Positions 8,189-16,591 of a stretch of DNA of 64,000 nucleotides are shown here, one piece after another; within the stretch, counting starts at the first letter, position 1, and each line of letters begins with the position of its first letter. The notes under the pieces were generated by a model. It searched no databases and was not told where the DNA came from. It worked only from the letters and a program-made list of their open reading frames with translations. The DNA comes from Poriferisphaera corsica. Its GTDB lineage: Bacteria > Planctomycetota > Phycisphaerae > Phycisphaerales > Phycisphaeraceae. Both the position numbers and the translations under genes were made by a program. The stretch spans positions 3,828,175-3,892,174 of the forward strand of contig NZ_CP036425.1 of NCBI RefSeq assembly GCF_007747445.1, in the 5' to 3' direction.

Positions 8189-8934
8189 TAGTTGAAAACT
8201 CGATGTTGTTGTTCGTGACCCAATCACTGATTGCTCAACCGCTGCGGAGGAAGGAGGAAGGCGTCAAAAATTTTGCGGGGTGAGGTATGCGTATTTATGA
8301 GGGAGACGCGTGGGGGAATCGAGGAATGCGTTCCATATATGATAGGTGAGATTAGGTATTATCCAAGGGTTAACCTGTATTTTTTTAAAAACTGTATGTG
8401 ACATATTGCGAGAACACGTCTAGTACGATTTTCGTAAAAAAGATCGATTAAGTCTATATTGTCGTGAAACGGATCCCGTTGGGCTGCGTCAGTTGTATTG
8501 AGAGCTGATTGTGGTCATTTGGGTCGAATTTTGGAGGATGTCGGTTGGAAAAACTGAACATTCAGTCTCGATTGGGGCTAGGAGAATGAGATGTGGGATT
8601 AGGGAAATGGTCGTATGATTGAAGGAGATTTATATTGCCAAGAATTAGGTATTCGAGGATACTGAATAGTGATTGGCGCAATCTATCGATCCTTCAAATC
8701 AGGATGTTGGTGTGGACGGAGCGAAAGGAGGGGATAACGGATGGGAACATGGGACGGGGTAAGCGGCTGGGATGGGGCGAACAGTGAGAGAAATGGGCTG
8801 AGTTGGGTTGTATTTGGGCAAGCAAGAGCGAGCCTAAGTTAATACTGGGATATACTTGAAGTGAAGTATGTTCAGGTGAGATTGACGGGGAATACGGCGT
8901 ACGAGAAGCGTATGCTGAACATTGAAGGATATTC
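8189..8934. other. Intergenic, no gene supported
   Basis: A stretch of about 750 bases between the divergently placed hydrolase and regulator. It presumably holds both promoters. I see no conserved RNA or convincing ORF. Confidence 0.4.
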
Positions 8935-10032
8935 ATGACGACAACTCCATCTCCTAATACTAAGACATTGCAGCCGATCGAGGCGAGAGCGGGTTGTCCG
9001 CTGTACGAGGTTGTGAAGGAAACGGTTGTTAGCGCAATAGAAACGGGGCATTTTCTGCCTGGTGGCCGGATGCCGAGTACGAAGGAATTGAGCCGCCAGC
9101 TGGGTGTGTCACTGGTGACAGTGCATCGCGCGCTGCAAGACTTGGTGAACGTTGGCTATCTAGAGCGAACGCAGGGGCGTGGTACGTTCGTGGTGGAGGA
9201 TCGCAAGAGCAAGACAAGAGAATTTCGTTTTGGGTTGGTGATCAGACGTGAAGCATCGGTTGCTGATATTTATCACAGCCAAATCTTAGAGGGGATGCGT
9301 CAGGCATCGCATGAGCATGCGATTGACCTGAATATGATGCATTTTGAGAACGATCCGCGAATGGATTGCGATGGGCATTTACTGATCAATCCGACACAAC
9401 AACAGTTGTTGGAGTATGCGGATAAGTTAAATCGCAATCAGCCGGTCTTGGTGGTGGGGACAAAATCGTCGATCAAAGGCGCGCCATCGATTGACGTGGA
9501 TAATGCGAATCTGGCGGATCAGGCGATCCGGCATTTGCACAGCTTGGGGCACAGACGATTTGTGTTAGTGGTGGGTGCGAGGGAATTGAGCACCAGCCAA
9601 GAGCGTGTGAAGGGGTTTGATGCGATTTGCGACCAACTGGGTATTGCCCGTGAGGATCGTGTGATTGTGCAGGCGAGCAGTTGGCATTTGCTGGCTCAAG
9701 ATAAAATGAAGCTGACACGAGCATTGAACATTGCGAACAGGCCAACGGCGGTGTTTGCAGGCGGGTACTTCCTGTCGCTTGATACGTATGATGCTGTTTC
9801 GACGATCGGGTTGCGAATACCGGAAGACATTTCGGTGGTGGGCGTGGACGACCCGGCGAGTGCAGCTCACTTGTCGCCGCCGCTGACGACACTGAGACAG
9901 CCACTGGCTGATATTGGCTACAACGCGGTGATGACGATGCGTGAGCACCTGACAAACAAAGATCATGAATTGCATTCACAGATCTTGCAGCCTGAGTTGG
10001 TGATCCGGAAAAGTTCGGGTTCACCGCGCTGA
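8935..10032 (+). CDS. GntR-type DNA-binding/LacI-type ligand-binding transcription regulator
   Basis: The N-terminal winged helix of the GntR family covers about residues 20-85 (PSTKELSRQLGVSLVTVHRAL, then RTQGRGTFV). It is joined to a periplasmic-binding-protein-like sensor domain (about 95-360) of the LacI/GalR type, as in AraR. Such proteins usually repress sugar genes until a sugar binds. The start is supported by GAAGGA six bases upstream. It lies directly before the amino-sugar operon at 10496-16513 and is separated from it by its own terminator, so that operon is its likely target. The signal is probably an amino sugar, which is an inference. Confidence 0.88.
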   Translation: MTTTPSPNTKTLQPIEARAGCPLYEVVKETVVSAIETGHFLPGGRMPSTKELSRQLGVSLVTVHRALQDLVNVGYLERTQGRGTFVVEDRKSKTREFRFGLVIRREASVADIYHSQILEGMRQASHEHAIDLNMMHFENDPRMDCDGHLLINPTQQQLLEYADKLNRNQPVLVVGTKSSIKGAPSIDVDNANLADQAIRHLHSLGHRRFVLVVGARELSTSQERVKGFDAICDQLGIAREDRVIVQASSWHLLAQDKMKLTRALNIANRPTAVFAGGYFLSLDTYDAVSTIGLRIPEDISVVGVDDPASAAHLSPPLTTLRQPLADIGYNAVMTMREHLTNKDHELHSQILQPELVIRKSSGSPR

Positions 10033-10078
10033 TTTGAGACTTGCTGAAGGGCGAATGTAATATCAACAAAAGAATAAG

Positions 10079-10107
10079 AACCCTGCCCTATCGGGCGGGG
10101 TTTTTTT
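10079..10107 (+). terminator. Intrinsic terminator of the regulator gene
   Basis: CCCTGCCC-TATC-GGGCGGGG followed by seven T. Confidence 0.88.
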
Positions 10108-10153
10108 GTGGCAGAGAAAGGGGGAATGATGTGAGAAACTAGCGAAGTTTGCG

Positions 10154-10183
10154 TTGACGTTTTGGGCGAAAATACGGTATATT
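10154..10183 (+). promoter_or_regulatory. Sigma-70 promoter of the amino-sugar operon
   Basis: TTGACG and TATATT spaced by 18 bases, about 310 bases before the symporter start. This leaves a long leader in which I found no clear terminator or riboswitch. Confidence 0.6.
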
Positions 10184-10495
10184 ATATAACAATCTGACAC
10201 GAAAAAGGGGAAGGAATTTCGTACAGATGTTTGCGAAAAAGGGGGGAGGGAACAGGTGAATGGGTTGATGTGTGTGAGGTGATATTGCTCTGCGACAGTT
10301 GAAGTATTAAACGTATAAGTTGTTTTTATATTTAGCGTTAGTACTGTAGAGCGGCGTTGACAATTGAAGGATTGATGATGAGTCGTCGAGCAAGCGAGAA
10401 AGCTTTGATTGCGAAATTCGTAATAGAAGTTGTGCTAAAAGCTGAGGTTCACATCTTTCTGGCAGGTAAAGTAACCACATTTTCTGGATGAACTG

Positions 10496-12388
10496 ATGAC
10501 GTACACACTTGCTGCTTTCGGCACACTGGACTGGTTTGTAATCCTGGGGTACATGGCGGTCATGGTAGTCGTGGGTCTTTTCGCGTCGAGGGGACAAAAA
10601 GACGAAGAGACTTACTTCTTAGGTGGTCGAAAGATCCCAACGTGGGCGGCAAGTATTTCGGTGCTTGCAACGGCGTTGTCTGCGGCAACGTTTATTGGTG
10701 TGCCACAAAGTACGTATAACGGCGACATCAGTTACATGATTTTGAATATCGGCGGGATCATTGCTGCGATTTTGGTGGCAACGATGCTGATTCCTGCGTA
10801 CTACAAAGCGGGTACGGTGACGATTTATGGTTATCTAGGCCAACGAATGGGTAGCGGTGCGAAGATCGCGGCGAGTATCACGTTCTTCTTTGGTCGGCTG
10901 CTTTCATCGGGTTCACGCTTCTATATGGTGGGTATCCCGTTTGCGTTATTGATCTTTGGCGAGCGATTTTTAAATCCTGAAACAGAGAGCATGAGCTTCA
11001 TGGAACGATTCCTGGAGCAGGATATGTTCATGATCTTCACGCTGATTATTCTCGGGATTATTGGCGTGGTTTATGTTGCGTTTGGCGGGATTACTGCGGT
11101 GATCTGGACGGACGTAATTCAGTTCTTCGTGATGACAGGGGCTGTGATCTTTGCGATTGTTTGGATCTATACCAGCTTGCCTGCTGATACGGATGTCATA
11201 AAGGAGCTGACTGAAGCGGCGGTTTATGAGGTACAGCAGGTCGAGGCGAATGTGCTGGGGAATGCTGAGGGGGCGCCGGCGATCGAGGATACGGGGATTG
11301 TGAATGATGCGTTGAGCGCTGAAGCGAAAGGATCCGTGCTGGTTCAGAAGATGAACGAAGACGGCACTGTATTTACTAAGAATAAGCTGAATCTTTGGGA
11401 CTGGGGTATCAGCAAGGCTGGCGAACTGGAATACTGGAAAATGTTTACGTTCATCGCGGCGTTGGCATCGATCTTAGGCACGATGGCGAGTTACGGTGTT
11501 GACCAGGATATGGTTCAGCGCACGATGACGACGAAGTCGCCGGCGAGAGCGAGCTGGGGGATGGTGAGTGCGATTTTGTTCAGTATCCCGGTTGTGTTCC
11601 TGTTTGTGATCGTGGGCCTGCTGCTGTCGTTCTACTATGCGAGACCTGACATCATGGCGCCCGCTGAGGTGCTATCAAAGGAAACATCTGGGTTTGTATT
11701 CCCGATGTTCATGAAGAATGAGATGCCAACGATTGTGGCAGGCTTGGCTGTTGCTGGTTTGCTGGCTGCTGCAATGAGTACGTATGACAGTGCGGTGAAC
11801 TCAATGTCATCTACAGCGGTGACGGACATCATTGCACCGATTGCTGAAAAGATGGGCCATAAACTGGATTCGAAGAAGACGTTATTCTTCTCACGAATCA
11901 TGGTTGCGATCGTTGGTGTGATGCTGACGGTGTTTGGTGTTCTTTCAATCTATCTTGCAAGAACGTTTACCGACCTGCTCTCCTTCGCATTGGGTGTGAT
12001 GTCTTATCCGTATGCTGGCTTGTTGGGCGTGTTCCTGGTTGCTGTTTTGACGAAGAAACGTGGCAACTCAGTGAGTGCGATTGCGGCGATGGTTGTGGGC
12101 GCTTCACTGGTGTTTGCACTAAATAACTCGGCAACCATTTGGTGGTGGTTTGAACATGGCTTCACGAAGGCGACTCCTGAAGAGTGGACGGCTTGGTGTG
12201 AGTTCCATGTGATTCAGTGGCCATACTGGATGCTGATTGCGACACCGATCACGTTTACGATCTGTGCTTTGGGTAAGTCACCTGAAAAACTGGTACGTAA
12301 ACAGGCGGAAAAGAAGCAGATTGAAATCGAAGAAAAAGCTGAGAAGAAAGCTGCGAAACGTGCGGCAAAAGGCCAAGCGCGTGCGTGA
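10496..12388 (+). CDS. Sodium:solute symporter (SSS family)
   Basis: An inner-membrane transporter that couples sodium entry to solute uptake. The protein has about 13-14 hydrophobic helices and typical SSS stretches (an ATALSAATFIGVP segment near residue 65, then GGITAVIWTDVIQ near 200). It is longer than usual at 630 residues, for two reasons: a hydrophilic insertion of about 80 residues between helices (about 222-300) and a Lys/Glu/Ala-rich cytoplasmic tail. It is the first gene of an operon with a ROK kinase, MurQ and a cytoplasmic GH20 enzyme. The cargo is therefore probably an amino sugar or a small peptidoglycan- or chitin-derived sugar (inference). Confidence 0.88.
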   Translation: MTYTLAAFGTLDWFVILGYMAVMVVVGLFASRGQKDEETYFLGGRKIPTWAASISVLATALSAATFIGVPQSTYNGDISYMILNIGGIIAAILVATMLIPAYYKAGTVTIYGYLGQRMGSGAKIAASITFFFGRLLSSGSRFYMVGIPFALLIFGERFLNPETESMSFMERFLEQDMFMIFTLIILGIIGVVYVAFGGITAVIWTDVIQFFVMTGAVIFAIVWIYTSLPADTDVIKELTEAAVYEVQQVEANVLGNAEGAPAIEDTGIVNDALSAEAKGSVLVQKMNEDGTVFTKNKLNLWDWGISKAGELEYWKMFTFIAALASILGTMASYGVDQDMVQRTMTTKSPARASWGMVSAILFSIPVVFLFVIVGLLLSFYYARPDIMAPAEVLSKETSGFVFPMFMKNEMPTIVAGLAVAGLLAAAMSTYDSAVNSMSSTAVTDIIAPIAEKMGHKLDSKKTLFFSRIMVAIVGVMLTVFGVLSIYLARTFTDLLSFALGVMSYPYAGLLGVFLVAVLTKKRGNSVSAIAAMVVGASLVFALNNSATIWWWFEHGFTKATPEEWTAWCEFHVIQWPYWMLIATPITFTICALGKSPEKLVRKQAEKKQIEIEEKAEKKAAKRAAKGQARA

Positions 12389-12465
12389 AATTGAAGACTA
12401 TCGGTCGTTGGCATTCGGTTTGTAAGGATGTGAACGATTGAGCAAGGATAAAAAGGGAGCGGACT

Positions 12466-12511
12466 ATCGGATCGCAGTAAAAACGTGGAATGCGTTTTAC
12501 TGCGGTCCGAT
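12466..12511 (+). other. Long intercistronic hairpin
   Basis: An imperfect stem of about 17 bases (ATCGGATCGCAGTAAAA with its near complement) around an 11-base loop sits between the symporter and kinase genes, with no T-run. It may stabilise or process the operon mRNA. Confidence 0.55.
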
Positions 12512-12536
12512 ATTTATGCCGGATACGTAAGAATCA

Positions 12537-13517
12537 ATGATTGAGTTGAAGGATGTCATTTCGATAGGTGTGGATATCGGCGGAAGCGCTACGAAGATGT
12601 CGCTCCTGCATGGGGAAGAGGAAGTTGTATTGCGCGGTGAGTTTCGCAGCAGGCCGGGATTGGCACAGTTGGGTGATGAACTGAGTGAGATGCTGGATGT
12701 GCTTTTGGGGATGAGTGGTGGGGGTTTGAATCGAGAAGATATTAATGCGGTGGGTGTATCGTTGGCTGGGCCAGTGAATGCGGATGGTGTGTTGGAGCAT
12801 GCATCAAATATTCCTGCAATGAAGGGGTTGATGATTGGAGATTGGTTGCCGGGGGTTTTGGGTGTGGACTTAGAGGCATTGGCATTGACCGACGCACTCA
12901 GTGCGGCGTTGTGCGAGCATCAACGAAATCCTGTCGCAGGGCGAGCGATTTACTTATCGATGGGGACGGGTGTTGGGGGCGCAGTGCTGGATGATGGTAT
13001 CCCGCTTGTGATAACACGCGGGACGCCGGGACATTTTGGTCATTTGGATGTATCAGGGGGTGAGGACGATGCGCCGATGATTGTGGGGAGTGGGCGGGGA
13101 TCATTGGAGGCGTATGTCGGAGCGAATATGCTGCGTCAGGCAGGGGTGCCGCTGGAAGATCCAGAAGCATGTCTGGAGCATGACCGGATGCAGATGGCGT
13201 TGGGTGGATTGTCGCGGGGGATCAGGATATTGCTGGCGATTTACCGGCCGAACTATATTTATTTGATGGGCGGGATGTCGATGGTGTTCGAGCCAACATT
13301 GCCGCTATTGCGTACGATGATTGCGGATGGGTTGACACCGGCGGCGCCAGAGCAATGGGTTGTTGAGCGAGCGGAAAGTGGCCCGTTTGCGGCAAGTATT
13401 GGGGCGGCGAGTGTGGCACAAGCGAAGGTCTTGCGTAACTGTATGAAGCACGACGGGATGAGCGAGACAGAGATCAGGATTCAACAGGCTTCAAAACGTA
13501 AGGCGGTAGACGCGTAA
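12537..13517 (+). CDS. ROK-family sugar kinase
   Basis: A probable cytoplasmic kinase for GlcNAc, glucose or a related amino sugar. The phosphate-binding motif VDIGGSATK is near residue 13, followed by a second glycine-rich segment MGTGVGGAVL (about 142). The ROK region that normally holds a His and three or four zinc-binding Cys after GHLD is degenerate. GHFGHLDVSGGEDD lacks the CxCGxxGC cluster, so zinc is probably not bound. The stop codon overlaps the murQ start (TAATG), which implies coupled translation and a shared pathway. Confidence 0.83.
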   Translation: MIELKDVISIGVDIGGSATKMSLLHGEEEVVLRGEFRSRPGLAQLGDELSEMLDVLLGMSGGGLNREDINAVGVSLAGPVNADGVLEHASNIPAMKGLMIGDWLPGVLGVDLEALALTDALSAALCEHQRNPVAGRAIYLSMGTGVGGAVLDDGIPLVITRGTPGHFGHLDVSGGEDDAPMIVGSGRGSLEAYVGANMLRQAGVPLEDPEACLEHDRMQMALGGLSRGIRILLAIYRPNYIYLMGGMSMVFEPTLPLLRTMIADGLTPAAPEQWVVERAESGPFAASIGAASVAQAKVLRNCMKHDGMSETEIRIQQASKRKAVDA

Positions 13518-14461
13518 TGAGTGAGTTAGTCAATCAGGCCAAAACAACGGAAGACCGTGGACACCTGACAACAGAGAAGCGATTAGACGCTTCGAGCGAG
13601 TTGGATACGCTGTCGACGGAAGGAATGTTGCACGTGATGAATGGGGAGGACGCAAAGATAGCAGCGGCAGTCGAGAAAGCGGTGCCTGCGATCGCAGGAT
13701 TAGTGGATTCGATCGTTGAGCGGATGAAACGGGGTGGACGCATTATGTATATCGGTGCGGGGACAAGTGGGCGTTTGGGCGTGTTGGATGCGAGTGAGAT
13801 ACCGCCTACGTTTCAGGCTGATCCGAGTATGGTGGTGGGTATTATTGCTGGAGGCGACGGGGCGCTGCGAAAAAGCAGTGAGAGTAAAGAAGATGTTTAC
13901 GATGGATCATACGAGGCGTTGGATGAGCTGGGTGTGAATGGTGATGATGTAATGATCGGGATTGCGGCAGGTGGGACGACGCCGTATGTGTGGGGAGCGT
14001 TAGAATATGTGAAGAAGAAAGGGGGCGTGACGGGGTTTGTCAGTTGTGTTGAATTAGGCGAGATTGAAAAACGATTTGGTGTTGCTGTTGATCATAAGAT
14101 TGAATTGATTGTTGGGCCGGAGGTTGTAACGGGGTCAACGAGAATGAAATCGGGAACCGTGACAAAGCTCGCACTGAACATGATTTCGACAATCACCATG
14201 GTGAAGCTTGGGAAGGTTTGGGGGAACTTGATGGTGGATGTGAAGGCAACAAACGCAAAACTTGTTGATCGTGCTGTGCGAATGCTAATGGGGCAGACAG
14301 AATTAGAACGGGAAGATGCTGCGAAGCTGCTTGAAAAAGCGGATGGGCATGTCAAGGTCGCTCTTGTCATGCAGAAGAAGGGGATTAATGCGGAAGAAGC
14401 GCGGTCGTTATTGACTAAATATGAAGGGGTGCTGCATCCGATCTTGGGGAGGCCACGATAA
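13517..14461 (+). CDS. murQ: N-acetylmuramic acid 6-phosphate etherase
   Basis: It removes the lactyl ether from MurNAc-6-phosphate to give GlcNAc-6-phosphate in peptidoglycan recycling. It contains one SIS domain. The sugar-phosphate-binding stretch GAGTSGRLGVLDASE (near residues 78-92) includes the family signature and the catalytic Glu, and GGDGALRKSSESKED follows. The length of 314 residues fits the family. Start and stop overlap with the upstream kinase by one base. MurQ needs MurNAc-6P, so either the preceding kinase or an unseen enzyme such as AnmK or a PTS must supply it. Confidence 0.94.
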   Translation: MSELVNQAKTTEDRGHLTTEKRLDASSELDTLSTEGMLHVMNGEDAKIAAAVEKAVPAIAGLVDSIVERMKRGGRIMYIGAGTSGRLGVLDASEIPPTFQADPSMVVGIIAGGDGALRKSSESKEDVYDGSYEALDELGVNGDDVMIGIAAGGTTPYVWGALEYVKKKGGVTGFVSCVELGEIEKRFGVAVDHKIELIVGPEVVTGSTRMKSGTVTKLALNMISTITMVKLGKVWGNLMVDVKATNAKLVDRAVRMLMGQTELEREDAAKLLEKADGHVKVALVMQKKGINAEEARSLLTKYEGVLHPILGRPR

Positions 14462-14523
14462 TTCGAGAGTGGGTTTGAATCGGAGAGGGATACAGTTCAG
14501 TGTGGGACAACGTAGCGAATACT

Positions 14524-14545
14524 GCCGCGCATGGTCGCGGCTTTT
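14524..14545 (+). other. Small GC hairpin with T-run between murQ and the hexosaminidase gene
   Basis: GCCGCG-CATGGT-CGCGGC-TTTT. A weak terminator or attenuator that may lower expression of the last gene. Confidence 0.4.
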
Positions 14546-14599
14546 ACTAATGAATATCGAGCAGCATAAAGCTGCTTACGAATACCAAGGAGTATGGTT

Positions 14600-16513
14600 G
14601 TGATACTTGTTCCGATGCCACGCGAGATGAAATGTGTTGAGGGTGTGTTGAAAGTTGGCGGCAAATTAGCGGTTACATACGAAGGATTGTCGCCAGCGTT
14701 TGCGGAACGTGCGAAGGCGGTCGCATTCGATGCGGTTGCAGCGGCGTGCGATAAGGATGTGCAGGATGAAGTTAAGGTTGCATTAAAAGTCGATGCGGCA
14801 AAAATCGAAAACAACCAAGGATATGAGCTAGTCATCAGCAAGGATGGAATCAAGGTTGTGGGTGGTGGTGATGCAGGTGTGTTTTATGGGTTGATGACAG
14901 TAAAGCAGATCGCGAGACAGTCTAAGGGTGGGTTAGATTATGTTTCGATTCAAGACTGGCCGGATTTTGAGCACCGCGGAGTCATGATGGATATCAGTCG
15001 AGATAAGGTTCCGACGATGGAAACGTTGCGGATGCTCGTCGAGATGTTCGCTGAACTGAAGATCAATGAAGTTCAGCTGTATATGGAACATACGTATGCA
15101 TATGAAGGGTATGAGGTGGTGTGGGAAGAGGCTTCTCCGATGACACCAGAGGAATGCAAGGAGTTGGATGGGTGGTGCCAAGATTACTTTATTGATCTTG
15201 TCCCGAACCAGAATACCTTTGGGCATATGGAACGTTGGTGCAAGCATGAGCCGTACCGTCAGTATGCGGAAGCACCTGATGGATTCTGGCGTGACGAACT
15301 GAAAGAGCCATGGTGGGTGGCAAATCCTGTGAGCTTGTGCCCGACGGACGACAGGGCTATCTCATTATTAGATGACATGTTTGGTAAGTTACTCCCAAGC
15401 TTTACCAGCGGGACGTTTAACATTGGGATGGATGAAACGTTCGATCTGGGCAAAGTGCGGACAAAAGAGATTTGCGCCGAGAAGGGAAAAGGGCGGGTAT
15501 ACCTGGATTACCTGCTGAAGGTCTACGATCTTGCGGCGAATAAGTATGGGAAGAAAGTGCAGTTCTGGGCAGATATTTTGCTTCACTATCCTGAGTTAGT
15601 AAATGATTTGCCAAAGGATATCGTGGCGATGAACTGGGGTTATGAAGACGATCATCCGTTTGAAAAAGAATGCAAGATTCTTGGGGAGAGTGGCCGACCG
15701 TTCTATGTGTGCCCAAGCACATGTACGTTCTTGTGCGTAACAGGACGAACAGAAAACACGATGGCTAACCAGCGAAACGCGGCCTACTACGGGAAGTTGA
15801 ATGGCGCAATTGGTTACCTGAATACGGATTGGGGTGATAATGGACATTGGCAACCACTAACAGTGAGCTTACCGGGTTATATGTATGGAGCTGCGGTGAG
15901 CTGGTCGCTGGATACTAATCGCGAGTTAGACATAGCAAAAGCAATGGATGAGCATGTATTCATGGACAGTGCTGGTGTAATGGGCAAGACGGTGATGAAG
16001 GCAGGAAGCATGCCAGTGCAGGTCGCGAAAGTGTCGAAGAATTGCTTGGGCTGGTTGATGCAGCGTCTTGAGAACAAATATTTGGGTGATCAAATGTTTA
16101 AGATGCCTTGGTTCAATATCGGGCCGATTAATGAAGAAAACCTGAGCGAAGCGGAAACAATCATGGATGAAGTGATTGCGGAGTTGGATCAGGTTAAAAT
16201 GGATCGTGCGGATGCAGATCAGGTTGTACGTGAAATGAAGCTTGGATGCGAGTTAATCAAAATCTCGGTGCATCTAAATAAAGCAAGAGTAGCGGAAGAC
16301 GTTGCGTCGTATGACTTGTTAAGTGAGGCGAAACGGAAAGAACTGGCGGCTGAGCTTAAGGCCTATATTGGGCCATATCGGGAGAGTTGGTTGAAGCGAA
16401 ATCGTGAAGGCGGATTAAAGGATAGTGCGGGTCGGTTTGAAACGATTTTGAAGATGCTGGAAAATGCTGAGCCGTATGTTTTACCTAAGCCTGCATTTGA
16501 GATTGCGAAATAA
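14600..16513 (+). CDS. Glycoside hydrolase family 20 beta-N-acetylhexosaminidase, cytoplasmic
   Basis: It removes terminal GlcNAc or GalNAc by substrate-assisted catalysis. A GH20b-like N-terminal domain (about residues 5-125) precedes a TIM-barrel domain. The barrel shows the paired catalytic acids D-E in NIGMDETF (about residue 277), then a WADI segment and a conserved Trp-rich end. There is no signal peptide, so the substrate must enter the cell first, fitting the symporter in the same operon. The start is taken as GTG at 14600 because AAGGAG ends at 14592. An ATG at 14594 would be only one base from it. A terminator follows at 16534-16566. Confidence 0.87.
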   Translation: MILVPMPREMKCVEGVLKVGGKLAVTYEGLSPAFAERAKAVAFDAVAAACDKDVQDEVKVALKVDAAKIENNQGYELVISKDGIKVVGGGDAGVFYGLMTVKQIARQSKGGLDYVSIQDWPDFEHRGVMMDISRDKVPTMETLRMLVEMFAELKINEVQLYMEHTYAYEGYEVVWEEASPMTPEECKELDGWCQDYFIDLVPNQNTFGHMERWCKHEPYRQYAEAPDGFWRDELKEPWWVANPVSLCPTDDRAISLLDDMFGKLLPSFTSGTFNIGMDETFDLGKVRTKEICAEKGKGRVYLDYLLKVYDLAANKYGKKVQFWADILLHYPELVNDLPKDIVAMNWGYEDDHPFEKECKILGESGRPFYVCPSTCTFLCVTGRTENTMANQRNAAYYGKLNGAIGYLNTDWGDNGHWQPLTVSLPGYMYGAAVSWSLDTNRELDIAKAMDEHVFMDSAGVMGKTVMKAGSMPVQVAKVSKNCLGWLMQRLENKYLGDQMFKMPWFNIGPINEENLSEAETIMDEVIAELDQVKMDRADADQVVREMKLGCELIKISVHLNKARVAEDVASYDLLSEAKRKELAAELKAYIGPYRESWLKRNREGGLKDSAGRFETILKMLENAEPYVLPKPAFEIAK

Positions 16514-16533
16514 CTATAAGAAATTAATGAAAG

Positions 16534-16566
16534 AAAAACGCTCAGTTATGCTGGGCGTTTTTTTTT
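16534..16566 (+). terminator. Intrinsic terminator of the amino-sugar operon
   Basis: AAAAACGCTCAG and CTGGGCGTTTTT around a five-base loop, with a nine-T tract. It ends 25 bases before the mnmC start. Confidence 0.88.
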
Positions 16567-16591
16567 GCCTAGATCCGGATATGATGTATTG

